In this document: positions 34,138 through 44,011 of the stretch, in pieces
Layout: every line of letters begins with the position of its first letter
Position numbering within the stretch: the stretch's first letter is position 1
DNA from: Natrinema mahii
GTDB lineage: Archaea > Halobacteriota > Halobacteria > Halobacteriales > Natrialbaceae
Reading direction: 5' to 3'
Length of the DNA: 55,530 nucleotides
Assembly: GCA_000690595.2 (NCBI GenBank)
Contig: JHUT02000011.1
Location: 51,410 to 106,939, forward strand
Made by a program: the position numbers and the translations under genes
Notes under the pieces: generated by a model
What the model was told of the DNA's origin: nothing
The model's input: the letters and a program-made list of their open reading frames with translations, nothing else
Databases searched by the model: none

Positions 34138-34295
34138 TCTCGAGTTATCGGAGCGACAGTTCCACCCCAAAGCCGGCAACATGGGCCGGATGGGACGCCG
34201 GTCGAGCGTGACTGGTCGTCACACGCGAGTGTGTGTCTGTTCGGCACGAATTCGCGGGTGTGAGCCGTTGACAGCCGGAATCGAATCCGCTATTC

Positions 34296-34303
34296 TTTTA
34301 AGA
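34296..34303 (+). promoter_or_regulatory. TATA box of the S10-spc superoperon
   Basis: TTTTAAGA in a T-rich patch, 56-63 nt before the first ATG (34359). Transcription would begin near 34325, leaving a leader of roughly 30-35 nt. Confidence 0.6.
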
Positions 34304-34358
34304 CCCTCTCCGCAATACATCGCTACAGTCTAGTGACGCGGCGCCGAAGCGTTTCGGC

Positions 34359-35234
34359 ATGACCGTCAGCATACTCGTGCCGTCGTCGCTCAGCCGGGAA
34401 GCCGAGGACAAACGCGAGGCCACTCGCAAACTCGGATACGTCGCCCGCGCGGCGACGGTCTTCCGGGCCGACCGCCTGCTCGTCTATCCCGACCGGGACG
34501 GCGAGACGGGGCGGTTCGACGGCGGGTTCGTGGAAACCGTCCTGCGGTACGCCGCGACGCCCCCCTACCTCCGCAACGAGGCGTGGGGGATGCGGGACGA
34601 ACTGGAGTATGCGGGCGTCTTGCCACCGCTCCGCGCGGTGTCACAGACCGGCTCCGAATCGAACGGTTCGGGGTCGTCAAGACAAGGGATCGTGACCGAG
34701 GTCGGACCTGAAGGGCGCGTCCGGGTCAATTGCGGACTGCAACACCCGATCTCCCTCAACGTACCGCCGAAAATGGCGGTCGAGGAGGGGGAGCGCGTGA
34801 CCGTCAGGATCTCTTCGCGACGACCGGTCCGAGCGAAACTCGTCGACGTTCCCCTCCCGGGGCTCGCCGTCGAGCGGACGGACCTTTCGACAGCACTCGG
34901 CCGTGAGGACGCCGGCGTCTGCATCGCCGCCTCCCGATTCGGTGAAGAACTCACCGTCGGGCGGCTCGAGACGTTGGCCGGACGCGTCCACCGTGACGGG
35001 ATGACCGTCGCGTTTGGCGCGCCCGAACGAGGGCTGCCGGATATCCTCGGAATCGAGGCATCCGCCGTCGGGACCGCAAAGGACGCGGCCGCCGGCGAGG
35101 ATGACGGAGTCGAACCCACAGCCGATCCGGGGTTCGACCTCTGGCTAAACACGGTTCCGGATCAGGGAAGCGAGGTCGTGCGAACGGAGGAGGCTCTGTT
35201 CGCGACCCTCGCTCCCCTCTCACTGCGAGAGTGA
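34359..35234 (+). CDS. putative RNA uridine N3 methyltransferase (SPOUT, DUF171)
   Basis: A 291-aa protein, first gene of the ribosomal superoperon in many haloarchaea. It begins MTVSILVPSSLSREAEDKREATRKL (read in parts) and belongs to the archaeal DUF171 SPOUT family, which methylates rRNA uridine N3. A trefoil-knot-type C-terminal region is GDGMTVAFGAPERGLPDILG. A small OB-like insert (about 110-150: QGIVTEVGPEGRVRVNCGLQ) probably binds RNA. Its stop lies 4 bases before the uL3 start. Confidence 0.85.
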   Translation: MTVSILVPSSLSREAEDKREATRKLGYVARAATVFRADRLLVYPDRDGETGRFDGGFVETVLRYAATPPYLRNEAWGMRDELEYAGVLPPLRAVSQTGSESNGSGSSRQGIVTEVGPEGRVRVNCGLQHPISLNVPPKMAVEEGERVTVRISSRRPVRAKLVDVPLPGLAVERTDLSTALGREDAGVCIAASRFGEELTVGRLETLAGRVHRDGMTVAFGAPERGLPDILGIEASAVGTAKDAAAGEDDGVEPTADPGFDLWLNTVPDQGSEVVRTEEALFATLAPLSLRE

Positions 35235-35238
35235 AAGC

Positions 35239-36258
35239 ATGCCACAAGCAAATACACCACGCAAAGGCTCACTCGGGTTCGGCCCACGGAAGCGCGCGAC
35301 CAGCGAGGTCCCGCGTTTCAACTCGTGGCCGGACACTGACGGACAGCCGACGCTGCAGGGCTTCGCGGGCTACAAGGCCGGCATGACCCACGTCGTCATG
35401 GTCGACGATAAAGCGAACTCGCCGACCGAAGGGATGGAAGAGACCGTCCCCGTGACGATCGTGGAGACGCCGCCGATGCGCGCGGTCGCACTGCGAGCGT
35501 ACGAAGACACACCGTACGGGAAGAAGCCGATCACCGAGGTCTGGACCGACGAGTTCGTTTCCGAACTCGACCGCGTCCTGGATCTCCCCGGTGACGACTA
35601 CGACCCCGACACTGCCGAAGACGAACTTCGGGACCTCCTCGCGGAGGGACGCGTCGACGACGTTCGCGTCATCACGCATACGGTGCCCACCGAGATTCCC
35701 TCGGTACCGAAGAAGAAACCCGACGTGATGGAGACCCGCGTCGGCGGCGGCTCCGTCGAGGAGCGCGTCGACTTCGCCCTCGAGACTGTCGCCGACGGCG
35801 GCGAACACGTCATGAACGACGTGTTCCGCGCCGGCGAGTACGTCGACGCAAGCGGCGTCACGAAAGGGAAAGGGACCCAGGGTCCCGTCAAGCGATGGGG
35901 CGTCCAGAAACGCAAGGGCAAACACGCCCGGCAGGGCTGGCGTCGCCGCATCGGCAACCTCGGCCCCTGGAACCCCAGCCGCGTCCGCTCGACGGTCCCC
36001 CAGCAGGGCCAGACCGGCTACCACCAGCGGACGGAACTGAACAAGCGCCTCGTCGACATCGGCGAGGGCGCTGACGCGACGGTCGACGGCGGCTTCGTCA
36101 ACTACGGCGAAGTCGACGGCCCGCACGCGTTGATCAAGGGCTCGCTCCCCGGGCCACAGCAGCGTCTCGTACGCTTCCGCCCGGCGATCCGACCCGGAGA
36201 CCAGCCGCGCCTCGATCCCGAGGTCCGGTACGTCTCCACCGCATCCAACCAGGGATAA
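35239..36258 (+). CDS. rpl3: 50S ribosomal protein uL3
   Basis: A 339-aa r-protein that binds the 3' end of 23S rRNA and organises the peptidyl-transferase region. N-terminal ANTPRKGSLGFGPRKRATSE, then LQGFAGYKAGMTHVVMVDD, then the long internal loop GVTKGKGTQGPVKRWGVQ are the classic archaeal L3 markers. It follows the methyltransferase by 4 bp; uL4 follows by 3 bp. Confidence 0.97.
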   Translation: MPQANTPRKGSLGFGPRKRATSEVPRFNSWPDTDGQPTLQGFAGYKAGMTHVVMVDDKANSPTEGMEETVPVTIVETPPMRAVALRAYEDTPYGKKPITEVWTDEFVSELDRVLDLPGDDYDPDTAEDELRDLLAEGRVDDVRVITHTVPTEIPSVPKKKPDVMETRVGGGSVEERVDFALETVADGGEHVMNDVFRAGEYVDASGVTKGKGTQGPVKRWGVQKRKGKHARQGWRRRIGNLGPWNPSRVRSTVPQQGQTGYHQRTELNKRLVDIGEGADATVDGGFVNYGEVDGPHALIKGSLPGPQQRLVRFRPAIRPGDQPRLDPEVRYVSTASNQG

Positions 36259-36261
36259 CAC

Positions 36262-37014
36262 ATGGACGCAACAGTACGAAACCTGGACGGCTCGGACGCG
36301 GACACGATCGAGCTCCCGGCGGTCTTCGAGACCCAGTACCGCCCGGACCTGATCGCCCGCGCCGTTCGCGCCGCTCAGGCAAACCGAAAACAGGACTACG
36401 GTTCCGACGAGTTCGCCGGCCTCCGAACGCCGGCCGAATCGTTCGGTAGCGGCCGCGGTATGGCCCACGTCCCACGACAGGAGGGTCGCGCTCGCCGCGT
36501 TCCCCAGGCCGTCAAGGGACGCAAGGCCCACCCGCCCAAAGCCGAGAAGGACCAGTCCGAATCGATCAACACGAAAGCAAAGAAACTGGCCGTCCGCAGC
36601 GCCGTCGCTGCGACGACCGACGCCGAACTCGTCGCCGAGCGCGGCCACGAGTTCGACGAGGACGCCGAGATCCCCGTCGTCGTCGACGACGAGTTCGAGG
36701 ACCTCCAGAAGACCCGCGAGGTCGTCGACTTCCTCGAGGCAGCCGGCCTCGCGGACGACATCGAACGCGCCGACGAGGGACGCAGCGTCCGCTCCGGTCA
36801 GGGGAAAGCCCGTGGCCGCAAGTACAAGACGCCGACGTCGATCCTCTTTGTCACCTCCAGCGAGTCCGGCCCGTCGCGAGCGGCCCGGAACCTCGCCGGT
36901 GCCGACGTGACGACGGCCGCCGAGGTCAACGCGGAGGATCTCGCGCCCGGCGCCCAGCCCGGACGGCTCACCGTCTGGACCGAGAGCGCGCTCGAGGAGG
37001 TGGCCGAGCGATGA
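36262..37014 (+). CDS. rpl4: 50S ribosomal protein uL4
   Basis: A 250-aa r-protein near the exit tunnel. VRAAQANRKQDYGSDEFAG and GRGMAHVPRQEGRARRVPQA form the loop region. SILFVTSSESGPSRAARNLA and VTTAAEVNAEDLAPG follow in the C-terminal half. It overlaps uL23 by four bases (ATGA at 37011). Confidence 0.97.
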   Translation: MDATVRNLDGSDADTIELPAVFETQYRPDLIARAVRAAQANRKQDYGSDEFAGLRTPAESFGSGRGMAHVPRQEGRARRVPQAVKGRKAHPPKAEKDQSESINTKAKKLAVRSAVAATTDAELVAERGHEFDEDAEIPVVVDDEFEDLQKTREVVDFLEAAGLADDIERADEGRSVRSGQGKARGRKYKTPTSILFVTSSESGPSRAARNLAGADVTTAAEVNAEDLAPGAQPGRLTVWTESALEEVAER

Positions 37015-37265
37015 GTTCGGTCATCGAACACCCGCTGGTCACGGAGAAGGCGATGAACGACATGGACTTCGAGAACAAGCTCCAGTTCGTCGTCAACCCC
37101 GACGCGACCAAGCCCGAGATTCGGGACGAGGTCGAGCAGCGGTTCGAGATTTCGGTCCGGAACATCAACACGCAGGTTACGATGAACGGCAAGAAGAAGG
37201 CGATCGTCCGCCTCGACGAGGAGGACGACGCTCAGGAAGTCGCTTCGCGAATCGGGGTGTTCTGA
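37011..37265 (+). CDS. rpl23: 50S ribosomal protein uL23
   Basis: An 84-aa r-protein beside the exit tunnel, docking site for SRP and chaperones. IEHPLVTEKAMNDMDFENKL and KKKAIVRLDEEDDAQEVASR match uL23. It overlaps uL4; uL2 begins two bases after the stop. Confidence 0.97.
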   Translation: MSSVIEHPLVTEKAMNDMDFENKLQFVVNPDATKPEIRDEVEQRFEISVRNINTQVTMNGKKKAIVRLDEEDDAQEVASRIGVF

Positions 37266-37267
37266 AC

Positions 37268-37990
37268 ATGGGACGACGCATTCAGGGACAACGACGCGGT
37301 CGCGGGACCTCGACGTTCCGTGCTCCCTCGCACCGATACAAGGCGAAGCTCGATCACAAGAAAGAGGAAGACGACGACATCGTGCGCGGGACGGTCGTGG
37401 ACATCGAACACGACCCGGCCCGGTCCGCACCGGTCGCCGCCGTCGAGTTCGAAGACGGCGATCAGCGACTGATCCTCGCCCCCGAGGGTGTCTCGGTCGG
37501 CGAGGAACTGCAGGTCGGCGTCTCCGCCGAGATCAAGCCCGGCAACACGCTGCCGCTGGCCGAGATCCCGGAGGGCGTGCCGGTCTGTAACGTCGAGTCG
37601 AACCCGGGCGACGGCGGCCGATTCGCCCGCGCCTCGGGGACCAACGCCGACCTGATCACGCACGACCGGTCGGCGGCGGTCATTCAGCTTCCCAGCGGCG
37701 AGGTCAAGCGCCTCGATCCGCAGTGTCGCGCCACCATCGGCGTCGTCGCCGGCGGCGGCCGCACGGAGAAGCCGATGGTCAAGGCAGGCAACAAGTACCA
37801 CAAGATGAAGGCCCGGGGCACGAAGTGGCCCCGCGTCCGCGGTGTCGCGATGAACGCCGTCGACCACCCGTTCGGTGGCGGCGGCCGACAGCACCCCGGC
37901 AAACCCAAGTCCGTCTCGCGGGACGCCCCGCCGGGACGGAAGGTCGGTGACATCTCGTCCCGACGCACCGGTCGAGGTGGCAACAAATGA
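37268..37990 (+). CDS. rpl2: 50S ribosomal protein uL2
   Basis: A 240-aa r-protein needed for subunit association and peptidyl transfer. [20 protein letters not shown] and the conserved His region [20 protein letters not shown] (His of DHPFGG) are clear. Its stop overlaps the uS19 start by four bases. Confidence 0.97.
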   Translation: MGRRIQGQRRGRGTSTFRAPSHRYKAKLDHKKEEDDDIVRGTVVDIEHDPARSAPVAAVEFEDGDQRLILAPEGVSVGEELQVGVSAEIKPGNTLPLAEIPEGVPVCNVESNPGDGGRFARASGTNADLITHDRSAAVIQLPSGEVKRLDPQCRATIGVVAGGGRTEKPMVKAGNKYHKMKARGTKWPRVRGVAMNAVDHPFGGGGRQHPGKPKSVSRDAPPGRKVGDISSRRTGRGGNK

Positions 37991-38409
37991 GTCAGGAGTA
38001 CCGAACCGGCCGCGAAGGTGAGTTCACCTACCGCGGTCACACGCTCGAGGAGCTGCAGTCGATGGAGCTCGACGAGGTCGTGGAACTGCTCCCCGCACGA
38101 CAGCGGCGAAGTATCGAACGCGGTCTCTCCGTCGAGAAGGAGAAACTGCTCGAGGAGGCCCGCGAAGCGGGCGAAGAGGAGACGGCGAACAACCCGATCC
38201 GAACGCACCTTCGGGACATGCCGATCCTGCCCGAGTTCGTCGGGCTGACCTTCGAGGTCTACAACGGACAGGCCTTCGAGCGCGTTCGCGTCGAACCCGA
38301 AATGATCGGCCACTACCTCGGCGAGTTCCAGCTGACGCGGACCTCCGTCGAGCACGGGCAGGCCGGTATCGGCGCGACCCGATCGTCGAAGTTCGTCCCA
38401 CTGAAGTGA
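37987..38409 (+). CDS. rps19: 30S ribosomal protein uS19
   Basis: A 140-aa r-protein of the small-subunit head. N-terminal acidic extension ([20 protein letters not shown]), and family markers [20 protein letters not shown] and [20 protein letters not shown]. The C-terminus is [12 protein letters not shown]. Confidence 0.97.
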   Translation: MSQEYRTGREGEFTYRGHTLEELQSMELDEVVELLPARQRRSIERGLSVEKEKLLEEAREAGEEETANNPIRTHLRDMPILPEFVGLTFEVYNGQAFERVRVEPEMIGHYLGEFQLTRTSVEHGQAGIGATRSSKFVPLK

Positions 38410-38416
38410 TCATCGC

Positions 38417-38896
38417 ATGGGAATCAACTACTCAGTCGACGCGGACCCGGACGCCACGGCGAAAGCCATGCTTCGGGAGCGTCATATGAGCAACAAGCAC
38501 AGCAAGGAGGTCGCACGCGAGATCAAGGGCAAGACCGTCGGCGAGGCCCAGGCGTACCTTCAGGACGTAATCGACGAGAAGCAGTCGGTCCCGTTCAAGT
38601 CCCACAACGCCGGCGCGGGGCACCGCTCCGACGTCGACGGCTGGGACGCCGGCAAGTACCCCGAGAAGGTCTCGGGGGAGTTCCTCGACCTGCTCGAGAA
38701 CGTCGAAGCCAACGCGGACCATCAGGGCTTCGACGGCGAGTCCATGGAGATCGTCCACGTCGCCGCCCACAAGGTCGGCGAGTCCGTGGGCCGCAAGCCC
38801 CGCGCGATGGGGCGTGCGTCCTCGTGGAACACGCCGGAGGTCGACGTCGAGATCGTCGTCGAAGAACCCGAAACAGAGGAGGAGGACGATAGCTAA
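38417..38896 (+). CDS. rpl22: 50S ribosomal protein uL22
   Basis: A 159-aa r-protein lining the exit tunnel. MGINYSVDADPDATAKAMLR, KHSKEVAREIKGKTVGEAQA and the tip loop GHRSDVDGWDAGKYPEKVSG fit archaeal L22. An acidic C-terminal tail (VVEEPETEEEDDS) is halophile-typical. The uS3 start overlaps its stop by one base. Confidence 0.96.
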   Translation: MGINYSVDADPDATAKAMLRERHMSNKHSKEVAREIKGKTVGEAQAYLQDVIDEKQSVPFKSHNAGAGHRSDVDGWDAGKYPEKVSGEFLDLLENVEANADHQGFDGESMEIVHVAAHKVGESVGRKPRAMGRASSWNTPEVDVEIVVEEPETEEEDDS

Positions 38897-39843
38897 TGGC
38901 TGACGAACATCAATTCATCGAGAACGGCCTGCAGCGGTCCCAGATCGACGAGTTCTTCCAGGAAGAACTCGGCCGTGCGGGCTACGGTGGTATGGACGTC
39001 GCCAAGACGCCGATGGGAACGCAGATCGTCCTCAAGGCCGAGAAGCCCGGGATGGTCATCGGCAAGGGCGGCGAGAACATCCGGAAGGTCACGACGGCCC
39101 TCGAGGAGCGGTTCAACCTCGAGGACCCCCAGATCGACGTGCAGGAGGTCGAAGAACCCGACCTGAACGCACGGATCGTCGCGGACCGACTGGCCAACGC
39201 ACTCGAGCGCGGCTGGTACTTCCGGAAGGCCGGTCACACGACGATCGACCGGATCATGGAAGCCGGCGCGCTCGGTGCCGAGATCGTCCTCTCCGGGAAG
39301 GTCACGGGCGCTCGATCGCGCGTCGAGAAGTTCAACCGCGGCTACATCAAGCACAACGGCGAGCCCGCCGAGACGGTCGTCGACCACGGCCAGGGCGTCG
39401 CGGTCATGAAGCTCGGCACCATCGGTGTCGACGTCAAGATCATCCCGCCGGGCGCGGAGCTGCCCGACGACTTCGAGGTCAGCGAAGACATGGACCCCGA
39501 AGAGATCGTCCCCGACGCCGTCGAGGTCAACGAGGAAGGCGGCGTCGAGGAGCTCCTCGAGGGCGAGCCCGAGGACGACGAGGCCGCCGCGGCCGCGGCT
39601 GACGCTGCGGACGCCGACGAGGCCGACGCCGAGGCCGACCTCGACGAAGACGTCGTCGAGGAGGTCATCGAGGAAGAGGTCGAGGCCGACGCCGACGAGG
39701 AGTTCGACGATGTCGAGGTCCCCGGCGAAGACGAGGGCGTCGAGGAAGACCTCGAGGAACTCGAGGAAGACGTCGAGGCCGAAGCCGAGGAACTCGTCGA
39801 GGAGATGGAGGACGCGGACGAAGACGAGGGAGGTGACGCCTGA
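38896..39843 (+). CDS. rps3: 30S ribosomal protein uS3
   Basis: A 315-aa r-protein at the mRNA entry. N-terminal [20 protein letters not shown] and a KH domain with GxxG in [13 protein letters not shown] bind mRNA. The last ~95 residues are an extremely acidic tail (EEDDEAAA ... DEDEGGDA), a common haloarchaeal extension. The uL29 start overlaps its stop by one base. Confidence 0.96.
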   Translation: MADEHQFIENGLQRSQIDEFFQEELGRAGYGGMDVAKTPMGTQIVLKAEKPGMVIGKGGENIRKVTTALEERFNLEDPQIDVQEVEEPDLNARIVADRLANALERGWYFRKAGHTTIDRIMEAGALGAEIVLSGKVTGARSRVEKFNRGYIKHNGEPAETVVDHGQGVAVMKLGTIGVDVKIIPPGAELPDDFEVSEDMDPEEIVPDAVEVNEEGGVEELLEGEPEDDEAAAAAADAADADEADAEADLDEDVVEEVIEEEVEADADEEFDDVEVPGEDEGVEEDLEELEEDVEAEAEELVEEMEDADEDEGGDA

Positions 39844-40067
39844 TGGCGATCCTCCACGTCGAAGAGATCCGCGACATGACGCCCGCCGAGCGGGCGGAAG
39901 AACTCGAGGAGCTCGAGACCGAACTGCTGAACCAGAAGTCCGTCCTCGCCGCCGGTGGGGCCCCAGAGAACCCGGGCCGCATCGGCGAGCTGGGTCGCAC
40001 CATCGCGCGGATCAAGACGATCCAGCGCGAAGAGGGCGATCTCGAGGACGAAGCGGACGCCGAATAA
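39843..40067 (+). CDS. rpmC: 50S ribosomal protein uL29
   Basis: A 74-aa helical r-protein at the exit tunnel ([39 protein letters not shown]). A 15-bp gap precedes the RNase P gene. Confidence 0.95.
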   Translation: MAILHVEEIRDMTPAERAEELEELETELLNQKSVLAAGGAPENPGRIGELGRTIARIKTIQREEGDLEDEADAE

Positions 40068-40082
40068 CGCGATTACACACCA

Positions 40083-40490
40083 ATGGCACTGACACCCGAG
40101 ACGCTACCGCGACACGAACTCAACGGGCTCCCCGTGCGAGTCGTCGAGAGCGACGACTCCTCGCGGGTGGGCATAGAGGGGCGAGTCGTCATCGAGACGA
40201 CCAAGACCCTCTCCGTGGAGATCCGTGACCGCGGCGAGTCTCGGGTGGTGATGGTGCCGAAATCGGGCTCGGTATTCGAGTTCGCGATCACAGATGACGC
40301 CGCCGAGGACGCGAAGTCCTCGGGGACTGCGTCCAAACTGGCCGACACTCAACCTGCAGCGGGGGACGATCGTTCCGCCGCTGGAGATAGCGCTGGCGAG
40401 GACGTAGCCTACGTTACGGTCGATGGATCGCGCTTGCTCTCACGACCCGCCCGACGCACGGAAACGAATGGTGACTCACCATGGCAATAG
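40083..40490 (+). CDS. rnp1: ribonuclease P protein component 1 (Rpp29/Pop4)
   Basis: A 135-aa protein. The Sm-like barrel (LTPETLPRHELNGLPVRVVE; GIEGRVVIETTKTLSVEIRD; VMVPKSGSVFEFAI) is Rpp29, which with Rpp21 and other subunits assists the catalytic RNA in tRNA 5' processing. It resides in the S10/spc operon of archaea by common rule. The last ~40 residues are variable. uS17 overlaps its end by 10 bases. Confidence 0.93.
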   Translation: MALTPETLPRHELNGLPVRVVESDDSSRVGIEGRVVIETTKTLSVEIRDRGESRVVMVPKSGSVFEFAITDDAAEDAKSSGTASKLADTQPAAGDDRSAAGDSAGEDVAYVTVDGSRLLSRPARRTETNGDSPWQ

Positions 40491-40915
40491 GACTAGACGT
40501 TGAAACCCCTCCGGAACCAGAGAACCCGGAGGAATACGACTACGAGAAGTGTCCGTTCTACGGCGAACTCTCCGTTCGAGGGCAGATCCTCGAGGGGACG
40601 GTCGTCTCGACGGACATGGACAAGACCGTAGTCGTCGAGCGAGAGTACGATGTGGCGGTCCCGAAGTACGACCGACACATGAAACGACGCTCGCGCATCC
40701 CGGCTCACGTACCGGGCGTGCTCGAGCCGCTCTCGGTCGGTGACACGGTCAAGATCGCAGAGACCCGACCACTGTCGAAGACGAAATCGCACGTGGTCGT
40801 CGAAGTAACCGACGAAGCGACCGCCGAGGACCTCGCGGAGCTGACCAGCCAGGCCGAGCCTGAGCCGGCGCTCTCCGACGAGGACCTCGCCGCCGCCGAA
40901 GAGGGTGATCAGTGA
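40481..40915 (+). CDS. rps17: 30S ribosomal protein uS17
   Basis: A 144-aa r-protein. [20 protein letters not shown] (OB-fold start) and [20 protein letters not shown] are family markers. A C-terminal acidic extension of about 30 residues ([17 protein letters not shown]) makes it longer than most. The start overlaps the rnp1 stop; uL14 begins with an ATG overlapping its stop by one base. Confidence 0.95.
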   Translation: MAIGLDVETPPEPENPEEYDYEKCPFYGELSVRGQILEGTVVSTDMDKTVVVEREYDVAVPKYDRHMKRRSRIPAHVPGVLEPLSVGDTVKIAETRPLSKTKSHVVVEVTDEATAEDLAELTSQAEPEPALSDEDLAAAEEGDQ

Positions 40916-41313
40916 TGGAGGCGATGAAGGCCGACGTCACGCAGGGCCTGAAGAAGGGCTCGTTGGTCACGTGTGCCGACAACACCGGCGCGCGTGAACT
41001 GAAGGTCATCAGCGTCGCGGGCTACCACGGCACCAAGAACCGCCAGCCGAAGGCGGGGATCGGTGACAAAGTGACCGTCTCGGTCACCAAGGGTACGCCC
41101 GAGATGCGCCGACAGGTCCTCGAGGCCGTCGTCGTCCGCCAGCGGAAGTCGATCCGCCGGCCCGACGGCACGCGGCTGAAGTTCGAGGACAACGCGGCGG
41201 TCATCATCGACGAGAACGAAGAGCCCCGCGGCACGGAGATCAAGGGGCCGATCGCCCGCGAAGTCGCAGAGCGCTTCGGAGCAATCGCCAGTACGGCGAC
41301 GATGATCGTATAG
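40915..41313 (+). CDS. rpl14: 50S ribosomal protein uL14
   Basis: A 132-aa r-protein at the subunit interface. [20 protein letters not shown] and [20 protein letters not shown] are typical. ATG 40915 is used. A GTG at 40912 and an ATG at 40924 also exist; the ATG at 40915 matches the family N-terminus. Confidence 0.96.
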   Translation: MEAMKADVTQGLKKGSLVTCADNTGARELKVISVAGYHGTKNRQPKAGIGDKVTVSVTKGTPEMRRQVLEAVVVRQRKSIRRPDGTRLKFEDNAAVIIDENEEPRGTEIKGPIAREVAERFGAIASTATMIV

Positions 41314-41315
41314 AT

Positions 41316-41672
41316 ATGACTGAACAACCACACAAACAGCGAACGCAGACGCGAAACGCGCCGCTGCACGAGCGACAGAAGCAGCTGCACGCGACGCTGT
41401 CCGACGACCTCCGCGAGGAGTACGACACCCGTCGAACCCGCGTCAACGCGGGCGACACGGTCGAGGTCATGCGCGGCGACCACGCCGGCGAGGAAGGCGA
41501 GGTCATGCGCGCGATCCTCGAGGACGGAACGATTCACGTCGAGGACGTGACCGTCGAGACGGCCGACGGCGAGGAAGTGCCGCGGCCGCTGGACCCGTCG
41601 AACGTCCGCATCACGGACCTCGACCTCGAGGACGAGCGTCGCGAGGCGCGTCTCGAAGGTGATAGCGAATGA
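41316..41672 (+). CDS. rpl24: 50S ribosomal protein uL24
   Basis: A 118-aa r-protein with a KOW motif ([20 protein letters not shown]), which initiates 50S assembly at 23S rRNA. The acidic C-terminus is halophile-typical. eS4 overlaps its stop by four bases. Confidence 0.95.
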   Translation: MTEQPHKQRTQTRNAPLHERQKQLHATLSDDLREEYDTRRTRVNAGDTVEVMRGDHAGEEGEVMRAILEDGTIHVEDVTVETADGEEVPRPLDPSNVRITDLDLEDERREARLEGDSE

Positions 41673-42367
41673 CGAAACACCAGAAACGACTATCCGTACC
41701 GAAGTCCTGGCCGGTCGAGCGAAAGACCGAGACCTTCACGGTCAAGGCCGACGCCGGTCCCCACGGCGAAGACGGCGTGCCGCTCGTCGTCCTCCTGCGG
41801 GACGTCCTCGGCTACGTGGACTCGCGGAAGGAAGCACGGTACGCCCTGAGCGAGGATGCGATCCTGATCAACGGCGACGCGATCAACGACGAACAGCGCC
41901 CGATCGGCATGTTCGACATCGTCGCGTTCCCCGGTCGCGGGGAGTACTACCGTGTCTTCCCCGACGAGGGCGGTCGGCTCGCGCTGACCGAGATCGACGA
42001 GGAGTCGGCCCAGAGCCGCCTCGGCAAGATCGAGGGCAAACAGCAGGTTCCCGGCGGCGACACGCAGCTCACGCTGCACGACGGGACCAACGTCCTCGTC
42101 GACGACGACGAGTACCAGGCGAACGACTCGATCGTCGTCGACAACGACGACAAGTCGATCGTCGCGCACTTCCCCTACGAAGAGGGAGCGCTCGTGACGG
42201 CCGTCAGTGGCAATCACGGCGGCAAGATCGGCGAGGTCGACGCGATCGACGTCACGCCGGGCAGCGGCTCGAACCGAGTCGGCGTCTCGACGGACGACGG
42301 CGGCTTCGAGACCGTTGAGGAGTACGTCGTCGTGATCGACGAGAACTTCACGGGTGATGACGAATGA
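41669..42367 (+). CDS. rps4e: 30S ribosomal protein eS4
   Basis: A 232-aa archaeal/eukaryotic r-protein. [18 protein letters not shown] and [20 protein letters not shown] belong to the S4-RNA-binding domain, and the C-terminal KOW-type region contains [14 protein letters not shown]. Overlaps with uL24 and uL5 by four bases. Confidence 0.96.
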   Translation: MTKHQKRLSVPKSWPVERKTETFTVKADAGPHGEDGVPLVVLLRDVLGYVDSRKEARYALSEDAILINGDAINDEQRPIGMFDIVAFPGRGEYYRVFPDEGGRLALTEIDEESAQSRLGKIEGKQQVPGGDTQLTLHDGTNVLVDDDEYQANDSIVVDNDDKSIVAHFPYEEGALVTAVSGNHGGKIGEVDAIDVTPGSGSNRVGVSTDDGGFETVEEYVVVIDENFTGDDE

Positions 42368-42897
42368 GCGAAGCCGAAGCCGACTTCCACGAGATGCGCG
42401 AACCGCGCGTCGAGAAGGTCGTCGTCCACATGGGCGTCGGTCAGGGTGGTCGCGAACTCGGCAAAGCCGAAGACATCATCGAGGAGATTACGGGTCAGGA
42501 AAGCGTCCGGACCCAGGCGAAAAAGACCGAACCCGACTTCGGCATTCGCCAGGGCGACCCGATCGGCACGAAGGTCACCCTTCGTGACGACGACGCCTAC
42601 GAGTTCCTCGAGAAGGCGCTGCCGCTGACGGAACTCTCCCCGGCGCAGTTCGACGACACGGGCAACTTCAGCTTCGGCGTCGAGGAACACACCGACTTCC
42701 CGAGCCAGGAGTACGACCCGAACGTCGGGATTTTCGGGCTGGACGTCACCGTCAACCTGGTGCGTCCGGGCTACCGGATCGCCAAGCGCGACAAGGCCAC
42801 CCGGTCGATCCCGTCGAAGCACCGACTGACCCCCGAGGACGCGCTCGCGTTCATCGAGGCGAACTTCGACGTCAGCGTGGAGACAGACGATGAGTGA
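42364..42897 (+). CDS. rpl5: 50S ribosomal protein uL5
   Basis: A 177-aa r-protein binding 5S rRNA and the P-site t[23 protein letters not shown] and [20 protein letters not shown] are the markers. The uS14 start overlaps its stop by eight bases. Confidence 0.96.
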   Translation: MSEAEADFHEMREPRVEKVVVHMGVGQGGRELGKAEDIIEEITGQESVRTQAKKTEPDFGIRQGDPIGTKVTLRDDDAYEFLEKALPLTELSPAQFDDTGNFSFGVEEHTDFPSQEYDPNVGIFGLDVTVNLVRPGYRIAKRDKATRSIPSKHRLTPEDALAFIEANFDVSVETDDE

Positions 42898-43078
42898 AAG
42901 CGAAACAGAAGCGGACGACGACCGCACGGGCGAGCACGCCGCAAAGCGGACGGGACAGATCGAGTCCTGTCAGCGCTGTGGTCGCGAGCAAGGACTCGTC
43001 GGCAAGTACGACATCAATCTCTGCCGACAGTGCTTCCGCGAGATCGCCCGCGAGATGGGATTCAAGAAGTATCGATAA
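42890..43078 (+). CDS. rps14: 30S ribosomal protein uS14, zinc type
   Basis: A 62-aa r-protein. [20 protein letters not shown] with a second pair CRQC gives the Cys4 zinc site. The N-terminal ~20 residues are acidic and unlike bacterial S14. uS8 starts one base after the stop. Confidence 0.95.
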   Translation: MSESETEADDDRTGEHAAKRTGQIESCQRCGREQGLVGKYDINLCRQCFREIAREMGFKKYR

Positions 43079-43079
43079 C

Positions 43080-43472
43080 ATGACCGGAAACGATCCACTC
43101 AGCAACGCGCTCTCGGGACTCGACAACGCCGAGAGCGTGGGTCATCTCACCCACGAGGTAACGCCCGCCTCGAACGAGATCGGCAGCGTACTCGAGGTCT
43201 TCTACGACCGCGGGTACATCGACGGCTTCGAGTACGTCGACGACGGCAAAGCCGGTCAGTTCGAGGTCGAACTGAAAGGAGCGATCAACGAGTGCGGCCC
43301 TATCAAGCCCCGCTACGCCGTTGGCGCTGAAGACTTCGAGAAGTGGGAGAAGCGCTATCTCCCCGCTCGAGACTTCGGTGCGCTCGTCGTCACGACGAGC
43401 AGTGGCATCATGAGCCACTACGAGGCACGCGAGCAGGGTATTGGGGGCCAGGTGATCGCATACGTCTACTAA
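43080..43472 (+). CDS. rps8: 30S ribosomal protein uS8
   Basis: A 130-aa r-protein. [20 protein letters not shown] and the C-terminal motif [20 protein letters not shown] fix the family. ATG 43080 is used rather than upstream in-frame starts, which lie inside uS14. Confidence 0.96.
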   Translation: MTGNDPLSNALSGLDNAESVGHLTHEVTPASNEIGSVLEVFYDRGYIDGFEYVDDGKAGQFEVELKGAINECGPIKPRYAVGAEDFEKWEKRYLPARDFGALVVTTSSGIMSHYEAREQGIGGQVIAYVY

Positions 43473-43474
43473 CC

Positions 43475-44008
43475 ATGCGAGTTGAACTGGAAATCCCCGA
43501 AAACGTAACCGTCGAGGTCGATCGGTTCGACGTGACCGTCGAAGGTCCGGAAGGCACCGTTTCGCGGCGCCTCTGGTACCCCGACGTGACCGTCGAGACA
43601 GACGACGACCAGGTGGTCATCGAAAGCGGTGCCGAGGACGCGAAGACGAACTCGACCGTCGGCACCTTCGAGAGCCACATCACCAACGCCTTCCACGGCG
43701 TGACCGAGGGCTGGGAGTACGAGATGGAGGTCTTCTACTCTCACTTCCCGATGCAGGTCCGCGTGGAGGGCGAGGAGGTCGTCATCGAGAACTTCCTCGG
43801 CGAAAAGGCACCGCGACGAACGACTATCCACGGTGAGACGGACGTCTCCGTCGACGACGAGCAACTCGTCCTGTCCGGCCCCAGCAAGGAAGACGTCGGA
43901 CAGACGGCGGCGGACATCGAGCAGCTGACGAAGGTCAGCGGCAAGGACACCCGTATCTTCCAGGACGGGGTCTACATCACCAACAAACCCGCGAAGGGAG
44001 GTGCCTGA
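43475..44008 (+). CDS. rpl6: 50S ribosomal protein uL6
   Basis: A 177-aa r-protein near the sarcin-ricin loop. MRVELEIPENVTVEVDRFDV and the two repeated folds, ending in RIFQDGVYITNKPAKGGA, are typical. ATG 43475 is two bases after the uS8 stop. Confidence 0.96.
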   Translation: MRVELEIPENVTVEVDRFDVTVEGPEGTVSRRLWYPDVTVETDDDQVVIESGAEDAKTNSTVGTFESHITNAFHGVTEGWEYEMEVFYSHFPMQVRVEGEEVVIENFLGEKAPRRTTIHGETDVSVDDEQLVLSGPSKEDVGQTAADIEQLTKVSGKDTRIFQDGVYITNKPAKGGA

Positions 44009-44011
44009 TAG

